From Tharpella sp964457755 (GTDB taxonomy: Bacteria > Desulfobacterota > Anaeroferrophillalia > Anaeroferrophillales > Tharpellaceae), in contig CAYWGC010000007.1 in assembly GCA_964457755.1 (NCBI GenBank), forward strand, positions 34,473-98,472: DNA of 64,000 bases. Reading direction: 5' to 3'. Position 1 is the stretch's first letter. Every line of letters begins with the position of its first letter. The translations under genes were made by a program, and so were the position numbers. A model generated the notes under the pieces. The model was given only the letters and a program-made list of their open reading frames with translations, ran no database searches and was not told the DNA's origin. Shown piece by piece: positions 17,515-24,535 of this stretch.

Positions 17515-18291
17515 TTATTTAAGGAGGTTAAGCTCCTGATTAGCTTGTTTGCCAAAGAAACCAAGCGGTTGCAGCTTGATTGTCTGCTTGAAAGCTTGGC
17601 GGGCCTGTTCTTGGTTTTTCCGGGCTTTTTCGATCTTGCCCAAATAGAGCCAGACCCCGGGGTGCTCCGGTGATAATGTACGTGATCTTTCAATCTCCTG
17701 GAAGGCGTCTTCAAATTTATTTATTTTGAGATAGAGCTGGCTCAGTTCGTAGTGTGAGGGGAAATAGTCCTGATTTAATGCAACCGCTTTACTGTAGCAG
17801 TGTTGGGCCTCTCCATGCTTGTTTTGCAGTTGATAGAGTTTGCCGAGGTTGTGGTAGGCTTTTTCCGGGGTTTGATAGAGGGCGTTGTTGGCGGCGGATA
17901 GAAATTCTGTTTCGGCCGCAGTAAGATGTTTTTGCTGCATATAGATGCTGCCCAGGGTGTTGCGGGCATCGCCATAATCAGGGTCGAAGACCAGAGCTTT
18001 TTTGAGGGCTGTGATCGCTTCTTCCGGTTTTTGTTCATTTAAGGCAACCATGGCTTTGAGGTAACACGTGCGTTTGTTCTCAATGCCGGCTTCTTCTATT
18101 TTTTGTAAACCATTTTTTACCAAACAATAGTCTCTGGCGGTGAATGCGATCAGGAGGTTTTGATAGAATTCATTTGAGAGTTCGCATTTTTCGGGTGTTG
18201 GGGTGTGGTTGCAGCTCAAACTAAATATGAGGCAGAAGAGAATAGTCGTAACTATCCCGGTTTTTAGAGTATCGATTAGGTTTACTTGCAC
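17515..18291 (-). CDS. TPR protein, probably periplasmic lipoprotein (PilF-like)
   Basis: 258 residues. The N-terminus is a signal sequence (TGIVTTILFCLIFSLSC) whose Cys27 could be a lipidation site, though the lipobox SLSC is not ideal. Residues about 50-250 contain five or so tetratricopeptide repeats (DYGDARNTLGSIYMQQ, EKAYHNLGKLYQLQNKHGEA, HPGVWLYLGKIEKARKNQEQA). Such proteins act as scaffolds, for example in type IV pilus secretin assembly, but no pilus genes are near. It ends 44 bases before lysS. Confidence 0.72.
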   Translation of the reverse strand: MQVNLIDTLKTGIVTTILFCLIFSLSCNHTPTPEKCELSNEFYQNLLIAFTARDYCLVKNGLQKIEEAGIENKRTCYLKAMVALNEQKPEEAITALKKALVFDPDYGDARNTLGSIYMQQKHLTAAETEFLSAANNALYQTPEKAYHNLGKLYQLQNKHGEAQHCYSKAVALNQDYFPSHYELSQLYLKINKFEDAFQEIERSRTLSPEHPGVWLYLGKIEKARKNQEQARQAFKQTIKLQPLGFFGKQANQELNLLK

Positions 18292-18338
18292 GGTTCAGGC
18301 TCTTTCTGAATGAGTTTTGCTCAAAGTGGTCAAAGCTT

Positions 18339-18411
18339 TTACCCACAGACCCACACAGACAAAGGCGGACAAAATACTTTGACGTCTGTGTTTGTGTGGG
18401 TCTGTGGGTAA
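18339..18411. repeat. Intergenic palindrome with an 18-bp perfect stem (CCCACAGA type)
   Basis: TTACCCACAGACCCACAC at 18339-18356 is the exact reverse complement of 18394-18411. The loop contains further offset ACACAGAC / GTCTGTGT copies, so the pairing can slip. It fills most of the 169-base gap between the two TPR genes. The CCACAGA core is shared with 10325-10400. Confidence 0.75.
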
Positions 18412-18460
18412 TCTGTGACTTGAATTATTATGGAATCTGGCTGGTTCCGGCTTGTCCGGG

Positions 18461-19144
18461 TTAGGATTTTGCCAGATTTCGCAAATTTAATAAACGCTCT
18501 TCAGCCCAAGGTTTAAAGTACGAATTCTGCAACAGTTGGATCATGTTTTCGTAGATCGCTACAGCTTTTTCCGGCTGATTACTTTTTTCGTAGCTGAGTC
18601 CTAGCAGGATATAGATATCTTCGTTGATAAAGCTGCGTTCGGTCTGCATCTTTTCCAGTATCGAAATTGCTTGGCTGAACTCATTTTGCTGAAAATGGAT
18701 GGTGGCCAGTCCCAGTCGTTGCAGGTCTTTAAGGTGGCGATCTGATACTTTATTACTGTTTTGGTAGAGTTTGGCGGCTTCGCTTAGGTCGCCGGCCCGG
18801 TATTTCTGGTTGGCGTATAGGTAGCTGGCAACTGGAGCGGCTATGGTAGTTTTGTATGAAGTGATGAGTGCGTCTAATTGTTGGTTGGTGTTGGTATCTG
18901 CCTGGGGTGAAGGATTGTTCAGGGAGGCTATAGCCTGGTTTAGCAAGAGTTGAGCTGAGTGGTTGCGATCGCTGTTATACCAAAAGGCTCCGATTGCAGT
19001 CGCAGTTACCGTAACTAAGATTACGGCAGAGATCGAGATCAGTTTTAGATGCTTTTTGCAATAGTCGAGGACTGTGTAGGTGGTTTTTATAAAGGCATCG
19101 GGTTCGCGTAATTCACGGCGTACGGATATTTTTCCTTTAGACAT
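18461..19144 (-). CDS. Single-TM TPR protein, YfgM-like
   Basis: 227 residues: a basic cytoplasmic N-terminus, one transmembrane helix at about residues 35-55 (LISISAVILVTVTATAIGAFWY), and a C-terminal TPR-like domain (QKYRAGDLSEAAKLYQNS, YEKSNQPEKAVAIYENM). This architecture matches YfgM-type proteins, which sit beside the Sec translocon and hand substrates to periplasmic chaperones. Assignment is by architecture only. Confidence 0.65.
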   Translation of the reverse strand: MSKGKISVRRELREPDAFIKTTYTVLDYCKKHLKLISISAVILVTVTATAIGAFWYNSDRNHSAQLLLNQAIASLNNPSPQADTNTNQQLDALITSYKTTIAAPVASYLYANQKYRAGDLSEAAKLYQNSNKVSDRHLKDLQRLGLATIHFQQNEFSQAISILEKMQTERSFINEDIYILLGLSYEKSNQPEKAVAIYENMIQLLQNSYFKPWAEERLLNLRNLAKS

Positions 19145-19229
19145 TTTGCGTATTTTCCTTGCCCGGTTAAGGCGTGATTTAGGGGCCTTAAAAAACTCTA
19201 GATTTGATCCTGAATTAGAGTTTCTGATT

Positions 19230-19275
19230 ATGAAATAAAATTAATAAAGCACTGAAAAAGCTGATTTTATTTCAT
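19230..19275. repeat. 12-bp inverted repeat in the leader of the YfgM-like gene
   Basis: ATGAAATAAAAT (19230-19241) is exactly repeated in inverse at 19264-19275 around a 22-base spacer. It lies 86-131 bases upstream of the 19144 start, where an operator or leader hairpin could act. Confidence 0.4.
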
Positions 19276-19393
19276 ATCCAGACCCTTTACCACAGGAGCG
19301 CAAATGAATCAATGAAAATCGCCTTCGTAGATGGTTATTGTTCTCTGGTGCGGCTAGAAATAGTTCAATTTGTTAGTTTGAGTATGAACTCAT

Positions 19394-19430
19394 AAAAAAG
19401 CCCAACATTTTAAGCAAATGTTGGGCTTTT
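19394..19430 (-). terminator. Terminator downstream of the charged protein gene
   Basis: AAAAGCCCAACATTT (19396-19410) pairs perfectly with 19416-19430 around TAAGC. Read on the minus strand the stem is followed by a T-run, which fits termination of the 19527-20060 gene. Confidence 0.85.
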
Positions 19431-19440
19431 GCGATCTTAA

Positions 19441-19515
19441 ACGTAACTACTTAGCTATCGCTCCCAAACTATCAGCAATGACCCTGTTTGTGAGGGCGAA
19501 GCGATGTTTAATGCG
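19441..19515. repeat. Partial copy of the 30.3-kb intergenic repeat element
   Basis: ACGTAACTACTTAGC at 19441-19455 matches the terminal repeats at 30326-30339 and 30569-30582 (inverted), and 19492-19515 matches, in inverse, about 20 of 24 bases of the GCTTCGCCCTC block at 30367-30390. The copy is short and ends at the stop of the neighbouring gene. Confidence 0.55.
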
Positions 19516-19526
19516 ATTAGATGTCT

Positions 19527-20060
19527 TTACTCATCATCACTTTTTTGGGGTGCCGCTTTTTTGGCTGCGGTTCGCCGACGTGGTGCTTTGGGCTTGGCCT
19601 TAGCCTTTACTGCGCTTGGATCCGGGCTGGCAACTGTCTCAGCTGGTTTTTCAGCTTCTGGTGCAGCCTTTTCCGGTTTGACCTCGGGGGCTTCAACTTT
19701 TTCTCCGGGTACTGCTTCAGCCGGAGCTCCGGTTTCCGGGGTTGCTTCTTCATCCTGACAACCACAGCAAGTCTCAGCTTCTTTTAGCGGGCTCTCGGCT
19801 TTTATCTCATTGATCTCATCAATTATCATCTCTTGTTCCTGATCAAGATCAGCAATGGTCAGGAGGAGTTGGGAGATTTCATCCTTTTCCCAGATGTCTT
19901 CATCTTGCTGCAGGGCCTTGAAGATGTACACTCTTTCGCCTAAGTGGCGTAGTTGTTGTTTGCGGCGATTGCTGATAGCCATGAGTTTGGCTTTGCGGCT
20001 CCCCAAACGGCACAGTTTTCCGACCTGATAGTTGATGTTTTTGAGTGTTGAGTTGGCCAT
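19527..20060 (-). CDS. Charged protein with Ala/Pro/Glu/Lys-rich tail, function unknown
   Basis: 177 residues from the ATG at 20060, preceded by AGGAGG. The N-terminal 95 residues are helical and basic then acidic (YQVGKLCRLGSRKAKLMAIS, KDEISQLLLTIADLDQEQEM) and include CCGC near residue 98. The remainder is an Ala/Pro/Glu-rich linker ending in a Lys/Arg tract (KAKAKPKAPRRRTAAKKAA) that resembles nucleic-acid-binding histone-like tails. A longer frame exists upstream but lacks a ribosome site. I do not recognise the family. Confidence 0.7.
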   Translation of the reverse strand: MANSTLKNINYQVGKLCRLGSRKAKLMAISNRRKQQLRHLGERVYIFKALQQDEDIWEKDEISQLLLTIADLDQEQEMIIDEINEIKAESPLKEAETCCGCQDEEATPETGAPAEAVPGEKVEAPEVKPEKAAPEAEKPAETVASPDPSAVKAKAKPKAPRRRTAAKKAAPQKSDDE

Positions 20061-20091
20061 GCTTTTCCTCCTGAATATTAATTTGCGTGTA

Positions 20092-20120
20092 TAGCTAGTG
20101 AAAACGATAATGCTTGTCAA
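20092..20120 (-). promoter_or_regulatory. Sigma-70 promoter of the charged protein gene
   Basis: On the minus strand TTGACA (20120-20115), 17 bases, TAGCTA (20097-20092), about 30 bases before the start codon; an alternative -10, TATACA, overlaps it. The consensus -35 makes this one of the clearer promoters here. Confidence 0.6.
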
Positions 20121-20253
20121 GGTTTTTTTTGGTTTTTTTGGGTTGTTTTTTATTTTATTATGTGTAGAGTAGGCTTGAAAAACCTAGGTGACACATGAGG
20201 TTGGTTTTTTGTAACCTTAAAAAAGTTTTGGTCCTAATAAGTGTATCTTAAAT

Positions 20254-21039
20254 ATGAGTAGTGAATCATGGATTGTCATTCCCGCTCGTTATCAGGCCCA
20301 GCGTTTTCCTGGAAAACCTTTGGCTTTGCTCCATGGTCGGCCGATGATTGTCTGGGTTCTCGAAGCTTGTCAGAAGGTTGAGCTGGCCAGTCAAGTCGTA
20401 GTTGCAACCGATGATCAGCGGATTGCCGAAGTCGTCAGGGCTTATGGCGGCCGGGTTGAGATGACCGCAAGCCACCATAAGAGCGGTAGCGAAAGATTGT
20501 CTGAGATTGCCCTTCGCCACCCACAAGTCAAATGGTTTGTAAATGTTCAGGGCGATGAACCGGGAATTGATCCTGATTTAATCGAGCGTGTTCTCTGCCG
20601 GCTTGCCGAGAGGGCTGATCCTGACCGGCTGGTCTCGGCAGCGAACTCTCTCCAGGATCCCGATGACTATAGCTCTCCTCATGTAGTCAAGGTCGTAGTT
20701 GATCTTAAGGGTAAGGCCCTCTATTTTTCACGTTCTCCAATACCTTTTTACCAAAATCAGAAACCGGTTCTGGAGGTTTCGGGAGAGGGGCGTTCGGGAG
20801 TTTTGCAGCATGTTGGGATTTATGGTTATAGTGGTGAATTCTTACGAGGTTTAAAGTATCAGCATCCTGGAGTTCTGGCCGCCGCTGAGAATCTAGAGCA
20901 GTTAAACTGGCTTGAAAATGGCTACTCAATTGAAATCCTTGAGTGCAAATCACCTTGGTCGGGGATTGATACCCCGCAAGAGCTGGAGCGTTTTGCCGCA
21001 AAATGGCCGGGAAGGGCAAAAAGGCTGAAGGATGAATGA
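20254..21039 (+). CDS. kdsB: 3-deoxy-manno-octulosonate cytidylyltransferase KdsB
   Basis: Activates KDO as CMP-KDO for the lipopolysaccharide inner core. 261 residues. Motifs: nucleotide site IPARYQAQRFPGKPL at residues 9-23, TDDQRI, FVNVQGDEP and YFSRSPIPF, LQHVGIYGYS. It leads a small operon with HNH and MoaE-like genes, an unexpected company. No strong ribosome site precedes the ATG. Confidence 0.95.
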   Translation: MSSESWIVIPARYQAQRFPGKPLALLHGRPMIVWVLEACQKVELASQVVVATDDQRIAEVVRAYGGRVEMTASHHKSGSERLSEIALRHPQVKWFVNVQGDEPGIDPDLIERVLCRLAERADPDRLVSAANSLQDPDDYSSPHVVKVVVDLKGKALYFSRSPIPFYQNQKPVLEVSGEGRSGVLQHVGIYGYSGEFLRGLKYQHPGVLAAAENLEQLNWLENGYSIEILECKSPWSGIDTPQELERFAAKWPGRAKRLKDE

Positions 21040-21059
21040 TGAAGGATGTTTAGACCCCG

Positions 21060-21344
21060 ATGAGTGATTGGATTGAGATGGAAATTGATGACGTTCATGT
21101 CAAACGTGAACGTGAAAAAGCCCGGCAGCTGCGCAGCACTCATTTTTGGCAGCGACTTTTGAACAAGGGTATATGCCACTATTGTGGCAAACAGTTTTCG
21201 GCGCCGGACTTAACCATGGATCATATTGTGCCGCTTTCTCGCGGCGGTCGCAGTGTTAAAGGTAATATTGTTCCTTGTTGTAAAGATTGTAATAATAGGA
21301 AGAAGTACAAAACTCCTGTGGAGATGATTTTGGAGGATTTATAA
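21060..21344 (+). CDS. HNH endonuclease domain protein
   Basis: 94 residues. Two CxxC pairs (CHYCGK and CKDC) bracket the catalytic region LTMDHIVPLSRGG, and CCKDCNNRK supplies the final Asn and Lys: the complete ββα-metal nuclease core. The N-terminal 40 residues are charged and helical. Stand-alone HNH proteins of this size are common; many are of unknown role. It ends directly against the MoaE-like ATG. Confidence 0.85.
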   Translation: MSDWIEMEIDDVHVKREREKARQLRSTHFWQRLLNKGICHYCGKQFSAPDLTMDHIVPLSRGGRSVKGNIVPCCKDCNNRKKYKTPVEMILEDL

Positions 21345-21767
21345 ATGGGACGAGTTGTAAGCGAAGCAGATATAGAAGTGACGGTAACCACCGAGCCTTT
21401 TGCCGTGACTGAGATCTATTCTCAATTTATTGGGAAGGAGAGTGTGGCCACCGGAACTGTGGTCATGCATCATGGGCGGGTCAAATATCCGGGCAAGGTA
21501 CTCCCCGATTTTCGGGTGGTCAGTCTTGATGCTTTGGTTGATGATGTTTGTGAGGGTTTGCGGACTATTGCCATTGATGCCGCCTGGCATTTTCTCCTGC
21601 ATCGTATTTTCATTCAGCATCGTTTGGGATCGGTTGAGCGGGGTGGTGATGTTTTGCTGGTTATCTGTTCGGCGGCGACCCGTCGCGATGCTTTTGAAGC
21701 CTGTGCATGGATCGTCGATGAGATCAAAAAAGAGCAGCTCATCGCTTTGCGTGAACTGCCTTTTTAA
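21345..21767 (+). CDS. Divergent MoaE-like protein (molybdopterin synthase large subunit fold)
   Basis: 140 residues. Residues 36-46 (ATGTVVMHHGR) and 92-130 (HRLGSVERGGDVLLVICSA...DAFEACAWIVDEIKKE) follow MoaE. The usual C-terminus with the second catalytic Lys (PxWKKE) is replaced by LIALRELPF, and the SxHR substrate motif by SAATRR. So the fold is probably kept but catalysis by the usual Lys pair is doubtful. No moaD, moaA or moaC is near. The stop is immediately adjacent to the convergent stop at 21768. Confidence 0.7.
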   Translation: MGRVVSEADIEVTVTTEPFAVTEIYSQFIGKESVATGTVVMHHGRVKYPGKVLPDFRVVSLDALVDDVCEGLRTIAIDAAWHFLLHRIFIQHRLGSVERGGDVLLVICSAATRRDAFEACAWIVDEIKKEQLIALRELPF

Positions 21768-22199
21768 TTAAAATGCTCCCAGTTGGCACGGGGATATTTT
21801 GATTTTTAATGCTTCACAGGCTGCTGTGATCTCAGTTTTTTTGAGGTTGAAACGGTCAGCAATCTGCCAGGATTCAAGACATGCTAACTTTTGTCCTGTA
21901 AGAGCTTGTTGCAGAGCTTCCTGAAGTTCTGGGCTCGGGGGGGACTGGGCCGCAACTATATTTTTTTCACGGCTCTGGCCAAAAAGTCCGAGTTGGCATC
22001 CGGTCAGGCGGAGTCCCAGAAGATCGGCCGCCCGGCCAACCTCAGCCGGAGAGAGACCTGTGGCTTGTGCCAGTTGATGGGCCTTGGAGCAGCTTAAACG
22101 GCCGTTTTGGGCGGTCTCAGTCATCTGCTGTTTTAACTCTTGGAGAATTGTCTGGTCGCTGTGTTTGGCGGCATAGTTGCCAGTGTCTAAATGGGTCAT
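21768..22199 (-). CDS. Protein with two CQLG(L/A)F repeat units, function unknown
   Basis: 143 residues made of two 41-residue copies, residues 33-73 and 103-143, each a helical unit ending C-Q-L-G-x-F (CQLGLF and CQLGAF). Shared positions include a Leu-x-Cys start, IAD/LAQ helix and a buried Ala/Leu pattern that looks like a winged-helix or helix-turn-helix unit. The ATG overlaps the stop of the upstream candidate selenoprotein (TAATG), so the two are translationally coupled. I do not recognise the family; the paired Cys suggests metal binding or redox sensing, as an inference. Confidence 0.7.
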   Translation of the reverse strand: MTHLDTGNYAAKHSDQTILQELKQQMTETAQNGRLSCSKAHQLAQATGLSPAEVGRAADLLGLRLTGCQLGLFGQSREKNIVAAQSPPSPELQEALQQALTGQKLACLESWQIADRFNLKKTEITAACEALKIKISPCQLGAF

Positions 22200-22420
22200 T
22201 AGTTACTTTCCTTGGTTTTCAGTTGTTTAGCTTCCGCTTGTTTAGCTTCCGCTTGTTTGTCTTCAATAATACCTTCGGAATTCTGTTTCTTGGTTTTTTT
22301 TTGCCCTGCCACCTGGCAGGCTGGTTTCATTCAGGTTGCAACACCCATTCGTGGTAAAATGTGGGCCTGTAGTAGATACCAGGCGATGATAATTCCGAGC
22401 ATTATCAGCAACTCTTTCAT
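22199..22420 (-). CDS. Candidate small membrane selenoprotein (in-frame UGA at codon 30)
   Basis: Read through the TGA at 22333-22331 as selenocysteine, the frame gives 73 residues: a transmembrane helix (LLIMLGIIIAWYLLQAHIL, residues 4-22), then LPRMGVAT-U30-MKPAC35, then a Lys/Gln/Glu-rich cytosolic-type tail ending KTKESN. The ATG at 22420 has AAGGAAAGG upstream. Frame continuity through the UGA, a SECIS-like hairpin 16 bases behind it, and a TAATG overlap of the final stop with the next gene all favour decoding. The alternative is a 29-residue peptide with TGAATG reinitiation of a 43-residue one. Confidence 0.6.
22305..22320 (-). promoter_or_regulatory. SECIS-like hairpin after the in-frame UGA
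   Basis: On the minus strand CCTGCC (22320-22315), loop AGGT, GGCAGG (22310-22305): a perfect 6-bp stem with a small loop containing GGU. The loop starts 16 bases after the UGA. Known bacterial SECIS elements, such as that of E. coli fdhF, have a short stem and a small loop with GGU about this far behind the UGA, recognised by SelB. Confidence 0.55.
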
Positions 22421-22442
22421 AATAATTTCCTTTCCTTAAAGA

Positions 22443-22967
22443 TTAATCAACCTTGTAAATGTCAATTTTTTTCCGCCCCCACTCTAGGGCTCTTGAGTGA
22501 GAATCGTAGAAAAGATCAAGTCTTTTCTCTCCTTTGATAGCCGAGCCCCGATCTTCAACGACGCCATAGCCATATCCGGGAATATAGAAACGGGTGCCGA
22601 AAGGGTGGTAACGGGTGTCCGCCGCCAAGGTTCCGTCCCTGGCGGCCCAGAGCCAGGGGAAGAAGATGCACCAGGGCTGTTGTAATAGTCCGGGATTGGG
22701 CTCCCTCGGTGTGCTGCCGCTGGCGGTCAGGCCGCTATAGTCACGCCCGCTGGTGGTATAACGATTCCAAAAATCAAGTTTAAGAAATTTCCAGTTTCCC
22801 CTCTCCCAGCCGCAACATTGTCCACAGCCGCAATAGGCAGTAGTTTCATAGCGAACCGCCTTGCCATGGCCGCCACAGTTGCAGAGCGCGAGCAGAATTA
22901 TGGTTAAGATTATGACTTTTCCGAGATGTTTGATTATATGAGGTATGGGTGTGTTCAAGGTCGACAC
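22443..22967 (-). CDS. Secreted 3D-domain protein
   Basis: 174 residues. A hydrophobic N-terminal segment (VIILTIILLALCNCGG) is a signal peptide, possibly with lipidation at a Cys. The mature part has a Cys cluster (YCGCGQCCGW) and ends in a 3D domain, named for three Asp: DTRYHPFGTRFYIPGYG, VVEDRGSAIKG, RLDLFYDSH. The domain occurs in MltA-like lytic transglycosylases and Gram-positive resuscitation proteins, so a peptidoglycan role is likely. It is first in the operon with the candidate selenoprotein, 22 bases apart. Confidence 0.85.
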   Translation of the reverse strand: MSTLNTPIPHIIKHLGKVIILTIILLALCNCGGHGKAVRYETTAYCGCGQCCGWERGNWKFLKLDFWNRYTTSGRDYSGLTASGSTPREPNPGLLQQPWCIFFPWLWAARDGTLAADTRYHPFGTRFYIPGYGYGVVEDRGSAIKGEKRLDLFYDSHSRALEWGRKKIDIYKVD

Positions 22968-23093
22968 GGTTTTCCCTCTTCAAATGGCGCCATTCGCAAA
23001 CTTCCAAGACTTTTTTGCTTGTTATCGTGGTTTGGTGCGAGTATTGAGCTTTTAACCATAGAGAAATATGTAGTTATCTGTCAAGGAGATATT

Positions 23094-23906
23094 ATGAAGT
23101 TTATAGATAAACTGGAATTGGCCCAGAAGAAAAATAGGTCGTTGCTCTGTGTCGGTCTTGATCCCTCCCTGGAACGATTGCCGGAGAGTTGTCGTCAGCA
23201 GGCGCAGCCTTTTTTGGCTTTTAACAAAGCTTTGATTGATGCTACTGCCGATTTTGTCTGTGCTTATAAACCGCAAATTGCTCATTACGCGGCCGCCGGG
23301 GTGGAGTCAGAACTGCTGGCAACAATCAGCTATATAAAAGAAAAATATCCTGATATCCCGGTAATTCTGGATGCCAAGCGGGGCGATATCGGCAGTACCG
23401 CAGAAAAATATGCAGTTGAAGCCTTTGAACGCTATCAGGCTGATGCTGTAACTGTCAATCCCTATCTTGGCGGTGACTCATTGATGCCTTTCTTGAATTA
23501 TGCTGAAAAGGGAGTCGTCGTTCTTTGCCGCACATCTAATCCCGGGGGTGGCGATCTCCAGGGGCTTGAGATAGACGGTGAACCGCTTTATCTTAAACTG
23601 GCCCGGTTGGCAGCCACATCCTGGAATGATAACCGTAATCTTTTACTGGTGGTGGGCGCCACCTGGCCCGATGAACTGGCCCGGGTGCGGGAGGTGGTTG
23701 GCGACATTCCTCTGTTGGTGCCTGGAGTCGGCGCTCAGGGCGGTGACCTGGCAGCGGTTTTACGGGCGGGCCTGGATAGTAACGGAGCCGGTCTGGTGAT
23801 TAATTCTTCCAGGGGCATTATTTACGCCGGAGCAGAAACCGGTTTTGCCGAAGCGGCCCGCCAGGCAGCCTTAGAGTTAAGGGATGAGATAAATAGTTTG
23901 CGTTAG
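23094..23906 (+). CDS. pyrF: Orotidine 5'-phosphate decarboxylase, long (type 2) form
   Basis: Last step of UMP synthesis. 270 residues, the longer subfamily found in mycobacteria, myxobacteria and relatives rather than the 230-residue E. coli form. Catalytic Lys is in LDAKRGDIGSTA; VGLDPSLERLP, VNPYLGGDSLMPFL and the phosphate-binding LVPGVGAQGG are also clear. I chose ATG 23094 (AAGGAGAT upstream); the frame is open further upstream but without a match to the family. Confidence 0.95.
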   Translation: MKFIDKLELAQKKNRSLLCVGLDPSLERLPESCRQQAQPFLAFNKALIDATADFVCAYKPQIAHYAAAGVESELLATISYIKEKYPDIPVILDAKRGDIGSTAEKYAVEAFERYQADAVTVNPYLGGDSLMPFLNYAEKGVVVLCRTSNPGGGDLQGLEIDGEPLYLKLARLAATSWNDNRNLLLVVGATWPDELARVREVVGDIPLLVPGVGAQGGDLAAVLRAGLDSNGAGLVINSSRGIIYAGAETGFAEAARQAALELRDEINSLR

Positions 23907-23920
23907 GGTTGCTTTTTTTC

Positions 23921-23949
23921 TTGACAATGATGGTTTCTTGGGCTAAATA
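23921..23949 (+). promoter_or_regulatory. Sigma-70 promoter of the 24020 gene
   Basis: TTGACA at 23921-23926 and TAAATA at 23944-23949 with a 17-base spacer, 70 bases before the ATG, in a stretch free of coding sequence. Confidence 0.6.
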
Positions 23950-24019
23950 GGATAAAAAAGATCAATTTAAGCTTTATTTAATAATTTTAGTAAACTTTAT
24001 TTTCCTAAGGAGATTTATC

Positions 24020-24460
24020 ATGTGTATAGAGATTAAACATAATTGTGTCGGTGGTCATCAGAGTGCTCAATTCAGTAATCTTGATAATGTTTTGCCGGCG
24101 ACCGTAGTCGACAAGGTCTATTGTCCAGAATGTTCGGATAAACCGGAATTTGATGCGGCTACCATGCTTGAAGATAATGGTTGGCTGATTGAGTATGATA
24201 TGGAATTGGCGGTCTACCTGCTGGGTAAGCAGGGTATCGAGAAAGAGGTGGTGAATCCGGCATATCTGTTCGATAACCGCTACTCAACCTGGCAGGGCAT
24301 GTCGCCGACCGATATGGCCGAGAGTATTCGTGAGCGTCAGGAGATTATTGCTCTGGCTAAGGTCGATAAGAAAAAATATTTTGAGACTATGAAGAGTTGG
24401 AGCATTGATCGCATGAAGGCTTTTACTGAAGCGGGTTGGCGTAAAGCCCAGGCGGCATAA
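24020..24460 (+). CDS. Small Cys-containing protein, function unknown
   Basis: 146 residues, soluble. The N-terminal 40 residues hold C2, C9, H13 and a CPEC pair (C35, C38), which could be a zinc site; the rest is mostly helical and charged (MLEDNGWLIEYDMELAVYLLGKQG, DMAESIRERQEIIALAKVDKKKYFETM). The ATG has AAGGAGA upstream, a good promoter, and a hairpin terminator behind, so it is a real single gene. I do not recognise the family. Confidence 0.7.
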   Translation: MCIEIKHNCVGGHQSAQFSNLDNVLPATVVDKVYCPECSDKPEFDAATMLEDNGWLIEYDMELAVYLLGKQGIEKEVVNPAYLFDNRYSTWQGMSPTDMAESIRERQEIIALAKVDKKKYFETMKSWSIDRMKAFTEAGWRKAQAA

Positions 24461-24494
24461 CCTGTAAACTAATAACTTCTCTTCCTCCCCCTTG

Positions 24495-24531
24495 ATGATG
24501 GCGGGTTCGGTAATGCCGGATCCGCCATCAT
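24495..24531. terminator. Hairpin between convergent genes
   Basis: ATGATGGCGG (24495-24504) pairs with 24522-24531 around 17 bases. It lies between the 24460 stop and the ispH stop on the other strand. The T-run is weak (TGTTTC), so efficiency is uncertain. Confidence 0.5.
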
Positions 24532-24535
24532 TGTT

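Noticed and set aside
22212..22439. Plus-strand frame of 75 residues opposite the candidate selenoprotein
   Set aside because: It has no ribosome site, and its Leu/Ser/Cys-rich low-complexity start is the reverse of the Lys/Gln/Glu-rich tail of the minus-strand gene.
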